Both the position numbers and the translations under genes were made by a program. This document shows positions 21,369 through 34,840 of a stretch of 64,000 nucleotides of DNA, piece after piece; position 1 is the first letter of the stretch, and each line of letters begins with the position of its first letter. Location of the stretch: NCBI GenBank assembly GCA_946811695.1, contig OX328125.1, forward strand, positions 46,846,345 to 46,910,344, in the 5' to 3' direction. The notes beneath the pieces were generated by a model. It did no database searches, was not told the DNA's origin, and worked only from the letters and a program-made list of their open reading frames with translations. This DNA is from Gonocerus acuteangulatus. Taxonomy: Eukaryota > Arthropoda > Insecta > Hemiptera > Coreidae.

Positions 21369-22388
21369 AGGCTGCACCTTCATTGGACCTGTGTTTCTCT
21401 CGATCGGATCCGATCCGATTTCGTTTGATCGACAGCGGCCGATGTGACTGCCTATATTGTTCTCGACCCAATCCGATCCGATTTAGTCACAGTCAGTAAT
21501 GACCTCGTAGTGAAGTGAAAATGAGTGATTAATTTAAGAAATACCACCTAATAAGCATATAAACCTTCGATGAGGTTGAATGTTGGAGGTAAGAGAAGTA
21601 TTGGTTTTCATATTTTAAGATTATTTATAAGAAAGCTAGCCAGAAGGTTACAAGCATTGGAAGGGTATAAACATTGGATGGTTATAAACATCTTTTCACG
21701 CAATTTAATAAACAAGGGTGTGTGAGGTTGACGCATGTTTTTTCTTGTTTTAATGGGATGTTCGAAGGGTAAAAAAATATTTTTGTATTTTTCGAATCGC
21801 CTTCATGGACGGGGATACTGAAAAAGTAGTAAATTGCACGTATCAAATTTCGTTATGTCATACAGCTTTTGCGTCTCTCTAATTTCGGGCTTAAATATTC
21901 CGTGGGCATGTATAGAAAGACCCCAGGCTGAAATTAGCTGCATAAGCCTGCCTACTTCGGTGCTAGAGGTGAACGAACTCGGCAAGACAGACGCGCGTTA
22001 TCTGTATGTAAACATTGGAATCAAATCGAAGATGGATTTTTTTTGCAGTATTCAAGTCATTGTTGTCTGCAAAAAATGTCTGAAGTGATCCGAGTGAAAA
22101 ATCGTGTCCTAGTTGAAATATTGTAATTTCAGGTTTCTAAATAAACAATATTAAATTTTATTGAGTTTTGAGCGCTTTTGGGCGGTTTTTGACTGTGCGT
22201 CGGTCTGAAATCGGTCTAGAAACAAACATGTTTGAACGGCCAAGAATCGGTGGCCATCGGATTGGATCGAATCAGGTCGGGTCGGGATGTAGGCACTGCC
22301 ATTGAGATGCATGTGTTTGTTTTTCTTCCGACAGTCGGTGGCTATTGGATCGCGTAGGAACGGGTCCAGTGCAGGTATCCCCTAAGTC
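21369..22388. mobile_element. Possible 1 kb element with diverged inverted ends
   Basis: The left end (CCTTCATTGGACCTG, then GATCCGATCCGAT repeats and 'TCGACCCAATCCGATCCGAT') is matched in inverted form at the right end (ACGGGTCCAGTGCAGG preceded by GGTCGGGTCGGGATGTAGGC). The similarity extends about 100 bp but is well diverged. TA occurs at both presumed borders. Inner frames (21803-22088, both strands) are unrecognised. No transposase motif was identified. Confidence 0.4.
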
Positions 22389-25742
<3,354 letters not shown>

Positions 25743-25754
25743 TTGGTGGGCAAG

Positions 25755-25833
25755 ATGGCTTCTTCTTCCAGCCTTGCTGCTCCTCTCCATAGTGCAATAT
25801 TTCAGCCTAACTTCAAGCTCTCATCCAGGCAAG
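25755..25833 (+). other. Short ATG-led frame ending at a donor-like site
   Basis: The frame starts in a good context (aagATGGct), encodes [20 protein letters not shown] and a few more residues, and meets CAAG|GTATAT at 25834. Its Ser/Ala-rich composition is like an organelle-targeting leader. With only 26 codons and no downstream exon recognised, it could easily be chance. Confidence 0.2.
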
Positions 25834-26596
25834 GTATATATATGTTCTTGTACGTAAAGGAATCAATTAAGTTTATTATAAGTTTGGGGATATTAAGTTT
25901 TCCCCATGACCAGTGTTCCTCATTGATAGAAAAGTGGCGAATATATAGATAAGGTTAGACGGTGGATGTAACAAGATGTTTCGGCTCCTGTCGGATGTCA
26001 AAGGCTGAAGAAATTGCGGACCGGAAGGAGTAAAAAGCGTATTGTAATTGACAGGATAGGTGCTGGGAGGGGCGTAAAAACCTCCAGTTGTGGCCACCAG
26101 GCAGCGCTATCAATCTCTCCGGACCCTCCTCCCTCCAACACCTCATCCTCATTCAAGCTTCTTATAACCTCCCTACCTCCTTCTTTTTGCTTCATATTCA
26201 GCCCTTTCCTTACCCCCAACCCCTTGCTTCTATATATGTAACACGCATGAAAAAGATAAAAAATTTATGATGAACTCCGGGTTGAATGAGGTTTCCATAA
26301 TGCATGTCCACTAGATCCCCTCGAAGGAGGGGTCTCACTTTTCACTCCGACGCCGGTTGAGGGCTATTCGGCTGTCAGCCTTTTGAAGAGGGTGGGTTCT
26401 ATACGTGCCAACCATATACCACTAACTTCATGTTGGCATCTTAGTTTGACAAGATAGATTATCATCTCACTGGATAAATTGAATCTTCTTGCCTTTTATA
26501 TATCTGCTACAAAAATTCATTTCATTCTTTTAAAGAAAATTATCACACACTAGTTTTGTGGAAGGCTTGCACAAAGTGAAAACAACTTCTAATTTG
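25834..26596. other. Unrecognised DNA
   Basis: A C/T-rich patch at 26090-26235 keeps several short frames open but shows no domain. Nothing else was recognised. Confidence 0.35.
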
Positions 26597-26770
26597 GGGG
26601 TCTTCCGTGGTCTAGTGGCTAGCGCCTTAGATTCATAAGCGGGAGATGGTGGGTTCGATCCCCACCGGTGGCAGGAATTTTCTCATCCCACGGCTCGTTG
26701 AAAAAATTCCTTGCTGCACCCTGGATTTTGGCGCAAATGGCCTAGATGTTGAAGCGCCTTAAATAAAAAA
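26597..26770 (+). mobile_element. tRNA-derived SINE
   Basis: The head has a good A box (TGGTCTAGTGGCTAG, 26608-26622) and a perfect B box (GGTTCGATCCC, about 26652-26662) with a pairing T arm, so it derives from a tRNA. It is followed by a short body and the 3' tail GGCGCAAATGGCCTAGATGT, then GAAGCGCC and an A-rich end. That tail is shared with the 5S-headed SINE at 31608. A RepA copy starts directly after it. No clear target duplication was found. Confidence 0.8.
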
Positions 26771-28053
26771 GTCCGACTCGCAGGAACTGCATCATCTTAG
26801 GGCGGTTCCGCTCATATCCCTTTTGTCATTTGTTCCTTTGTTCAAAGGGCTTTATGACTTTACCTGGTCGGGTCCGCCAGACCCCAGAATCCTCTTCTAG
26901 AGATACATATATAGTATGTTTCAATGCATTGAAAAATATCAAAAATTTTCACATTTTCTTGTGTTCTTCTACTATAGTAATAATTCTACAAATAAAATCA
27001 ATTAAAAAATAAAATAAAAAACCAACAGCATAAAGGAATATCTTTCTTTTGGCAAGCTATATTTCTAACAATGAATTGTTGTTCTTATTTTACTTAATCT
27101 GTTTTATTGTCAAATACATTATCCAACTTTAAGCAATTAAAAAATAACAAGGAATAAAAAAAGACAAAAAGAACCGTTCGAATAAACGAAATCAATTACT
27201 TCAAAGTTTAAGCACTTATTTCTCCGATTGACATCGCTTATTCAAAACTTTCTTCAGAACCTTTTTTGTAGACCATTTAGTAAGCTTTCGAATGGTAACC
27301 TTTCGCTTCCCAAGATTTTCAACCGTTTTCGAGATATTAATGAAAGTATACGAAGTTCCCAAAACTTTTCATTATTTCTAGCAACCGAAAATTGGTCTCA
27401 TTTTACCTATCTTGTTTTACACACAAATACATTTTCCTAACATAAGAAATTACAAAAATAAAAATCAATAAAAAACTAAGGGAAAGAGACAAAAATTACA
27501 AAAAGAAAGACAAAAACCCGTTCATAAGAACTAAACAGACGTATTTGAAGTTTTAAGCACTTATTTTTTCGATTGACATATTTCTTCAGAATATTTTTTG
27601 TATAGAATTTAGAAAGCTTTCAAATAGTTTCTATCCACTTATGAAAATTTCCCAACCGTGTTCGACATATTAATGAAAGTATACGAAGTTCCCAAAACTT
27701 TTCATGTCTGTTCATAAAATATTTTAATAAGTTTTGATGAAATTCAAACATGCAAAAAATGTTTCAACTGAATCCCATGATTGTAAGTACCAATAGCGTC
27801 ATTCGTTTTCCTAAATCAAGAAGCCTATAAAACGAGTACTTGCATGCATATGAAGTAAGCGGGACGATTTTTTTCGCACGAAATTTGCTACAAAAACCGT
27901 TTTGCTACAAAAAAATGTTCCGGTGGGCGGATTCTGCTGGTTAACAAACTTGACCTTTCAAATTAAACGAATGATTTTTGTACCAAATTTCATCAAAATC
28001 GGACCATCGCCGGAAAACCGCGAACAGACAAATGTATATATATATGTGTGTAT

Positions 28054-28120
<67 letters not shown>

Positions 28121-28240
28121 CATACAAATTTGAACCACCGTCATTTTCAGTCTCTAGGGGTTCTGAAACGCAAAATTTTCTAGTCGGCACTTAGGGATTG
28201 TTTCATGAGATCAAACGTATAAGCGGGGTTATAAGGTTGA
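26771..28240 (+). repeat. RepA, near full-length copy
   Basis: It begins GTCCGACTCGCAGGAACTGC and runs about 1.47 kb. Two internal units of about 350 bp ('aagcacttatttctccgatt' at 27210 and a diverged repeat at 27553) are followed by the 'accagcagaat'-type block (complement), the (TA)n run, and the end segment 'tctagtcggcact...aagcgggg'. No coding sequence is supported. Confidence 0.75.
28033..28120. repeat. (TA)n microsatellite in RepA
   Basis: TA run with a few G interruptions at the usual RepA position. Confidence 0.9.
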
Positions 28241-29991
28241 TAAGAGGGGGAAAAAATAAAATAACAAAAAAAAAATTGATTTTTGTTTTTTCTTACGGGG
28301 TAATATTTTCTTAATAATTGAGTAGAGAATTATAAGTAAATAAAGCGCACTTGAGTTCTTTCTCTGAGCTTCATTGATTTTCGTTTAATAAGTTGAAGTG
28401 GGGGAAGGGTTGTGCATTTCAGTTAATTAGCTCTTCCAAGACGGATTAATTAAAGAAAAAAAAAAAAAAGAAAAAAAAAAAAAAAAAAAAAAAAAACTTG
28501 GTCTGAGTTCTGCCTTTGGTTTTCCCCTTTTTAATCATATTCCTTAATCTCTTCAGCTTCTCTCTAGAGGCACTGTTCGTCAGATATCCAGTAGTTAGTA
28601 CCATCTGGCGGCTTGTATTGCTTCTCATTATGAAGATATAGGAAAACCTTTCTTGTCATCATTTAAACGGAACGTCACGAATTGCTTGAGTGATTTCATG
28701 TCAGTGTTTTTGCTTCGTATTGGTAACTTTGGTGTTCTAGCTCTCGAGATACACCCGAAAGGGTTCATTGTCATTAACTAAAAAATCTAAATAGATAAAG
28801 ATATAATGAAAAATTTCACAAATTCTGCTATTAATGCAACAATCACAATATCTACATAAATACTAATAGAAATATTGTTTTGTATTTATTTAGTTTTACT
28901 CTGCGCCTGCTTCTATGGCCATTATTATGGCGAGACTTATCAGGTGCTTGGCGCACATTCTAAACATACATAGTGTACGTACTTTTTAGCGAGCACATCG
29001 CCGAAAACCTTCACAAGCGGGATTCGGACACGCTTCGTCTACGTTTGCATCTCCAACCCCCTCGGCTTATTTCCGAATTTTTTTTAAATTGTTATACCGG
29101 TGGTAATCAGTAGAATGCCCGTCCTAAAACTTTTTCTCATCTCTAAGTGGATGTCGAAATAAGAATCATTAATCTTAATTTAAAAAAAAGAAAAGAATAA
29201 TTTGACTAAAAATGGAATAATAATGTTTAGAATAATTCTCGTTTACGTCCACGGTCTATGTTATTTAACGTTTTAATATTTTTGGGACATCCTACCGGCT
29301 TCCTCAGGGTTCCTTCTGAGTTGGAACCCTGAGGAAGCAGAATGGCTGGCGAAACGGCGAATATCGTTTGATTAATAAATAAAATTTAATTTTTGAGTTT
29401 TATTCAATTCATTCTCTAATCGACGTTTTTTATTCAACTAAAAATAATAATTAATTTTCGAAAATATTTCATTCAAAAAAATAAAAATTAGAATGGACTA
29501 AAATGAAGTAGGTACGTTCATTCATTCCATTTGCAATGTTGTTTACTTTTTTTTATTTAAAGAATATCTTTATTTGCCAATTATACAATATACCAAGTAT
29601 TTTTTATAATTCTTATCGTCATATTTAGATGGCATGAAGGACCGATAGGAAAAAATCTCCTTGGCCAAAACCTATTTGCTTGGAAATCTAACTCTTTACA
29701 TTTTGTTATAGCGTGCCTATTTACAGTATTTGCGTTCTTTACAGCTTACGATTTTAATGTAAATAACGAAATATTAAAGTATTATACAAAGAAAAATGCC
29801 AAAAGATATTTATTTTTCCTCTATAATAGTCATTGAAAATTGTTATATCTGGTATTGAAGAGAATTCATCGCAAACTCTTGTTATTGTTGAGCAAAAATG
29901 TTTAGAATCAAAGGTCAACTTATGATTTTTGTCAGACGACGATAACAAATAAAAATCACTCCTAATAAAACGATCAAATAATTTTTCAAAT
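28241..29991. other. Unrecognised DNA with an A-rich run
   Basis: An A-rich run of about 40 bp lies at 28456-28496. A segment at 29085-29165 resembles the SINE tail seen at 41460 (GGTGGTAA..CAGTAGA..GCCCGTCC). The hairpin at 29298-29338 is listed separately. No gene is supported. Confidence 0.4.
29298..29338. other. Perfect hairpin followed by a CTGAGGA...CGAAA motif
   Basis: GCTTCCTCAGGGTTCC (29298-29313) and its exact complement (29323-29338) enclose a 9-nt loop. The right arm continues into GCAGAATGGCTGGCGAAACG. A related arrangement (CTGAAGAAGG...CAAGCCGAAA) lies on the minus strand at about 14765-14795. Such CTGANGA/GAAA pairs are seen at the ends of some retroelements and are the core residues of hammerhead ribozymes, but the stem registers here are not canonical. 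Confidence 0.5.
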
Positions 29992-30901
29992 AGTCGGAGA
30001 GCTGGCAACGCACTTTTCATGAAGTGTTTTATGCACCCTGAAATTTTGCTGTAGTGTACCTCTTGGGTAGATAAGAAGGTAAGTATGTGTTTCCTGTACA
30101 TACCTTGGAACACCAGGTACTGCGCATAGGGGAAAGGTGCAAAACAATATTGACCAAAAATAGTGTTTTATTCAGAAGCCAACTATTATTAATGAAAAAA
30201 ATTACAAATTAAGGCAATTTTAAAATTAATAATAAATAAGGCAGGCACTTTTAAGGGGGTTAAAATGTAAATTAAAACAAAAAAAAAAAGTACCTAGTTT
30301 TTATTTTTAATATTAAATAAAGTTCTTTATTTACGCTGCGATTTGAACAGCGTCTTCAATAAACATATTTGAAAATAATTGCAAAAGGGCAGACACTTTT
30401 GTTGGGTTTAATTATCAGGAAACATGAAAATAAATGTTGCCTATGATAGATTGCAATACACTGCGCGTAACCGGACTGCATGAGACGACTGCGCAGTGTT
30501 GGTTGTTTTCTGCGCTCTCATTGGTTCTTGCTCACATGATCTTGTACAGCTGTTCCGGTTTTAATGGCAGCGCGAATAAAACTCTCATTTAATATTAGAA
30601 TAAAAACAATTATTTTTTTTATTTTTATTTTTTTTACGTGTTATACCCCTTAAAAGTGTCTGCCATATTTATTATTCATTGTAAAATTGTCTTAATTTTA
30701 CATTAAAGATAGTTGGCTTCTGAATAAAACTCTATTTTTGGGAAATATTTTTTTGTACCTTTCCCCTATGCGCAGTATCTGGTGTTCTGGTTTGTCCAGG
30801 AAACACATATATACCTTCTTATATATCCAAGAGGTACATTATAGCAAAATTTCAAGATGCATAAAACACTTCATGAAAAGTGCGTTGCTGGCTCTCGGAC
30901 T
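29992..30901. mobile_element. RepF, complete 910-bp copy
   Basis: The arms are inverted repeats of about 270-300 bp. Left GTCGGAGAGCTGGCAACGCA is matched by the complement of GTCCGAGAGCCAGCAACGCA at the right end, and similarity continues through the blocks 'CATAGGGGAAAGGT' and 'agaagccaactat'. TA borders both ends, consistent with TA target duplication as used by Tc1/mariner and some other DNA transposons. The roughly 300-bp middle has no coding frame of note. Frames of 73-119 codons in the arms recur in copy 1 and are not genes. Confidence 0.85.
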
Positions 30902-31595
30902 AAAAATCTTAAAAGACGCTTTTTACACAGTTTCGCCTTATTTAACAATAGGACGGTAACAATTGTTCCTTCTTAAATAAATGTTATTCCTACTTAGAAT
31001 ATTACATTACTGTGTCAGACCAGATGAATTATTGCGATTAATCTCTTGCCGATATATTTTATTTTAAAGATATTTATATATTTTCTTTTCAAAATAAATG
31101 ATGAGTTTAGCCTTTATTTATTGACTTTGTTTAATTTACGCATTTATTCATTGAAATATATTTCAATATAATGGCGCTGGAAATTCTCATTGAAACATTA
31201 GAGGGACAACAAACTTCATAAAACAGGCTCCGAATATTCTTCTTGTCGTCTAGAAATTCAACAATAACACAATAGGTGGACTGAAACTATAATAACAGCC
31301 TAAAATGGCGACTCCATTTATTCTCGGTGCTTGCATGACCTCGCCCACAACATTTGGCATAACTCCGTCGACACGCCATATGATGAATTAGACTCGTTCA
31401 TTATAAATGATAGGACTTGATAACATTTTCATGCATAGCTCACTCTCTTCGCCATGCATTCTTTATTCTTCCATTTCATTTCACTTTGCCCGATTTTAAA
31501 CCAACTTATAAGTTTGTCACTCCCATAAAACTTTCATTCAACCCTAGATGCCAAATCTAAAATTATTATACATCTTAAAATCCTTTTTTTAAAGA
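30902..31595. other. Unrecognised AT-rich DNA
   Basis: No gene or element boundary was recognised. Confidence 0.4.
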
Positions 31596-31607
31596 ACAGC
31601 AATTTTT

Positions 31608-31777
31608 GCCAACGGCCATAGCCACGTTGAATACACCGGTTCCCATAGATCACCGAAGTTAAGCAAGGTCGGGCGTGGTCAGTACCTGAATGGGTGACCG
31701 ACCACGTGCTGTTGGCATTATAAAAGGGCGGCAACCTATAGATAGCCCGGCGCTAATGGCCAAGATGTAGATGCGCC

Positions 31778-31828
<51 letters not shown>
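31608..31828 (+). mobile_element. 5S rRNA-derived SINE
   Basis: The head (31608-31719, 112 nt) is a near-complete 5S rRNA: GCCAACGGCCATAGCCACGT start, 'CCGAAGTTAAGCAAGGTCGG' containing the internal A box, 'GAATGGGTGACCG' (the C-box region) and the TGTTGGCATT end pairing with the start. A body and the tail GGCGCTAATGGCCAAGATGT, GATGCGCCGT and about 50 A follow. It is flanked by 12-bp direct repeats ACAGC[A/G]ATTTTT (31596-31607 and 31829-31840, one mismatch), so it was retroposed. Transcription would come from the internal RNA polymerase III promoter. The tail is shared with the tRNA-headed SINE at 26597, pointing to a common LINE partner. Confidence 0.9.
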
Positions 31829-31830
<2 letters not shown>

Positions 31831-31840
31831 AGCGATTTTT

Positions 31841-32860
31841 TTAATGCCTACTTACTGAGAAAACCCATTTAACTCGCTTTGTGTAGATACGATTTCATCT
31901 GCGTGCAGAGTGTAACTACTTATTGTTATAGGCCAGGATTACCACACGGCAAAAATAATGTAATATACCCAAAATTATACTGAAATATATAGAAACGGGG
32001 GCCAAAAACAAATGTTTGCGTTTTCTTATGTGTGAGATGCTGGTTCAAATCCCGCATGGAGCAGGCTTACAAGGGGACTATAGAGTGGTGGGGTCACCAA
32101 TTTGGACCATATTTTTTCTGGTGGTTGTGCATTGAAAAATCGTTTACATGTGTTCGAGCGTTCCGTCCAATGCGCCTTATGAGCCAAGAAATAAAATAAA
32201 ATAGGTTGAAACTGCTTTTTTTTATATATCGAGTTTAGAAAATGGCATCGACGCGATTCTTTCACCAATTCATTTGTTTTAGAGAGTAGATTAAAGAAAA
32301 AATAAAATCGTTAAACAATAATTTACATTTTGTCAAATAAATTCAAAAATATGCTTACGTTTACAAGCAAACAAGCATTATTCATTTTTTCACACCAAGA
32401 ATAATAGCAGATTTAAAATTAGCACCCCAAAAAACCCTCATGTGGTAAATATCATCGAAAACAAAAAAATATTAATTTTTCCAGTCCGGAAGAGACTGAA
32501 AATTTGTAAGCGAAAAATTGACGTGACATTTTGAAATTCAATATCTCGCCTTGATATAATGTAAGTACTTGGGCTCTTTGAAAAGAAAAAAGATTCTTTT
32601 CTCTAACCATATAAATGAATATTGTATTATCTCAGATGATACATAGTATCAAACATGGTACTAATAAAAAAATCAAATTAATTTTTTTTTTGTAAATAAC
32701 GTTGATTCCAAAACACGTAGAAATACACTATTGGGCGAAAATAAGTAACTGTTATCGACCGTATAATATTTGGTTTGAATCGGTTAAATTATCTTCGAAA
32801 TATGGTCGAATTTTTTAATGTAAACATTTTAAGGGTTGGCGAGATTTAAAATACCTGTTT
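31841..32860. repeat. Unrecognised DNA, then a RepC partial copy
   Basis: 31841-32419 shows nothing recognisable. From about 32420 to 32860 the sequence corresponds, in opposite orientation, to the interior of the element at 1265-2090 (for example 'aatatctcgccttga', 'aacacgtagaaatac', 'ttggtttgaatcgg'). Confidence 0.45.
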
Positions 32861-33002
32861 TTTAGCGAGGTTCCTCCCTCCCCCATAGGGAGGAACCCCG
32901 CTTATAAGGTTGATACAATGAAACAATCCGAAAGTGCCGACTAGAAAATTTCGCGTTTCAGAACCCCTAGAGACTGAAAATAACGGTGGTTCAAATTTGT
33001 AT

Positions 33003-33060
<58 letters not shown>

Positions 33061-34509
33061 CTGTTCGCTCATTTCTGGCTTCCCTAAAGGTCCGATTGTG
33101 ATGAAATTTGGTACAAAAATCCGTCGTCCAATTTAAAAGGTCAAGTTCGTTAACCAGCAGAATCCGCCCACTGGAAGATGGCGTTTGGGGCGAAATTCGC
33201 GCAAAAAAAATCGTAACGCTTACGTTTTTGAGTTCATAAGCTTGTAAGTACTCGTTTTATAGGCTTCTTGGGCTAGGAAAACGAATGAAACCATTTTCAA
33301 GGCGATAGCTTTAACCGTTTTTGAGAAAATTGGAAAAATAGTTTTTGAATACCGTTTTTGGTTTGGGTGCTTAGAATCATGGGATTCAGTTGAAACATTT
33401 TCTGCATGTTATACTTTCATTAAAACTAATATGTTGAAATTTTTGTTACGTTTGGAGTTTAGGAAGGGTTAGAATAAAATATTTTATTAACAGACATAAA
33501 AAGTTTTGGTAACTTTGTATACTTTCCTTAATATCTCGAAAAAGGTTGAGAATCTTGGGAAACGGAAGATGACCATTAGAAAGCTCACTAAATGCTCTAC
33601 AAAAATGGTTCTGATGAAAGTTTTGATTAGGCGATGTCAAACGGAAAAATAAGTGCTTAAAACTTTAATGTAATTGATTTCGCTTATTCGAACTGTTCCT
33701 TTTGTCTTTGATTTTGGTACTTAGAATTATGGGATTCAGTTGAAACATTTTCTGCATGTTTGAATTTTATCAACAATAACATGTTGAAATTTTGGTTACG
33801 TTTGGAGTAAAGGAAGGGTTAAAATAAAATATTTTATTAACAGACAAGAAAAGTTTTGGTAACCTTTTATACTTTCCTTAGTATCTCGAAAACCGTTGGC
33901 AATCTTGGGAAGCGAAAGGTTACCATTCGAAAGCTTACTAAATGGTCTACAAAAAAGGTTCTAAAGAAAGTTTTGAATAAGCGATGTCAATCGGATAAAT
34001 AAGTGCTTAAACTTTGAAGTAATTGATTTCGTTTATTCGAACGGTTCTTTTTGCCTGTTTTTATTCCTTGTTTTGTTTTTTTTTAATTGCTTATAGTTGG
34101 ATAATGTATTTGACAATAAAACAGATTAAGTAAAATAAGAAAAACAATTCATTGTTAGAAATATAGCTTGCCAAGAGAAAGAGATTTTTTTATCTCTGTT
34201 TACCTTTGTTCTTAATTGGTTTTTTTCTTTCTTGGTTTGCCTTAGTTTTTAATATCTTGCTGTTATTTTGATTGCATTTTTTTCAATAAAACATGACTAG
34301 TAATTGAGAAGCGTGTTTGTATTTTGAATTGACTTTGAGAGTCTTGCTTTAGATTGAGGAATTCCCGCTTCTAACCTGTGGGTGTTAACAGTTTTCATGA
34401 AATAATAAAAAAAAAAAAAAAAAAAAAAAAAGATTAGTTCTATTTTAAACTTTCGAAATGACAATATGGATGAGAATGGATACGTCTTAAAATGACGCAG
34501 TTCCTGCAG
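32861..34509 (-). repeat. RepA, longest copy
   Basis: The right-hand terminus (in element orientation) is a perfect 11-bp hairpin, GGTTCCTCCCT / AGGGAGGAACC (32870-32899), bordered by TTTAGCGA, so the element would end CGCTAA. Two internal units of about 360 bp follow each other (33360-33720 and 33721-34060). The other end at 34484-34509 keeps AATGACGCAGTTCCTGC. No protein-coding capacity is visible. Confidence 0.75.
33005..33056. repeat. (TA)n microsatellite in RepA
   Basis: Pure TA run. Confidence 0.95.
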
Positions 34510-34741
34510 AAAGAGAATGTTTAGACTCTGTGTAGGGTCAGACATTTGCCCGGGTCGAGCTACTAGGCAGGCTTCAGGTAGGTTTTATTGCACTTCACAA
34601 ATCAAGATGCTTCCTAGGAGAGATGACAGATATTGTACCTGTAGGAAGTCATAAAGCCAAATGCTATAGTAGAAATATAATTATATTTTGTGGTTGTATG
34701 GGGCGTAATACATTAAAAAATAACATAATAATACTTTCCCA

Positions 34742-34820
34742 TTTTCTTGTACAATTTTATTTTGTTTAATTGCATTTAACAGTAAAATGCAATTAAACAA
34801 AATAAAATTGTACAAGAAAA
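34742..34820. repeat. Perfect 36-bp-arm hairpin at LINE 5' junction
   Basis: Arms 34742-34777 and 34785-34820 are exact complements around a 7-nt loop (AACAGTA). The right arm is an inverted copy of DNA just upstream and is followed by another copy of the 13-bp LINE target site, so it looks like templated filler made during LINE integration. Confidence 0.9.
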
Positions 34821-34840
34821 TTGCATTTAACAGTAAAATG

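Noticed and set aside
21803..22088. Overlapping frames of 60 and 84 codons
   Set aside because: They are on opposite strands of the same DNA, with no domain or splice signals, inside a possible transposon.
26597..26668. Functional tRNA gene
   Set aside because: Promoter boxes are good, but the anticodon arm and 3' acceptor are not tRNA-like and a SINE body and tail follow.
31608..31719. Genuine 5S rRNA gene
   Set aside because: It is slightly short, has diverged loops, and continues directly into a retroposed body with poly(A) and TSD.
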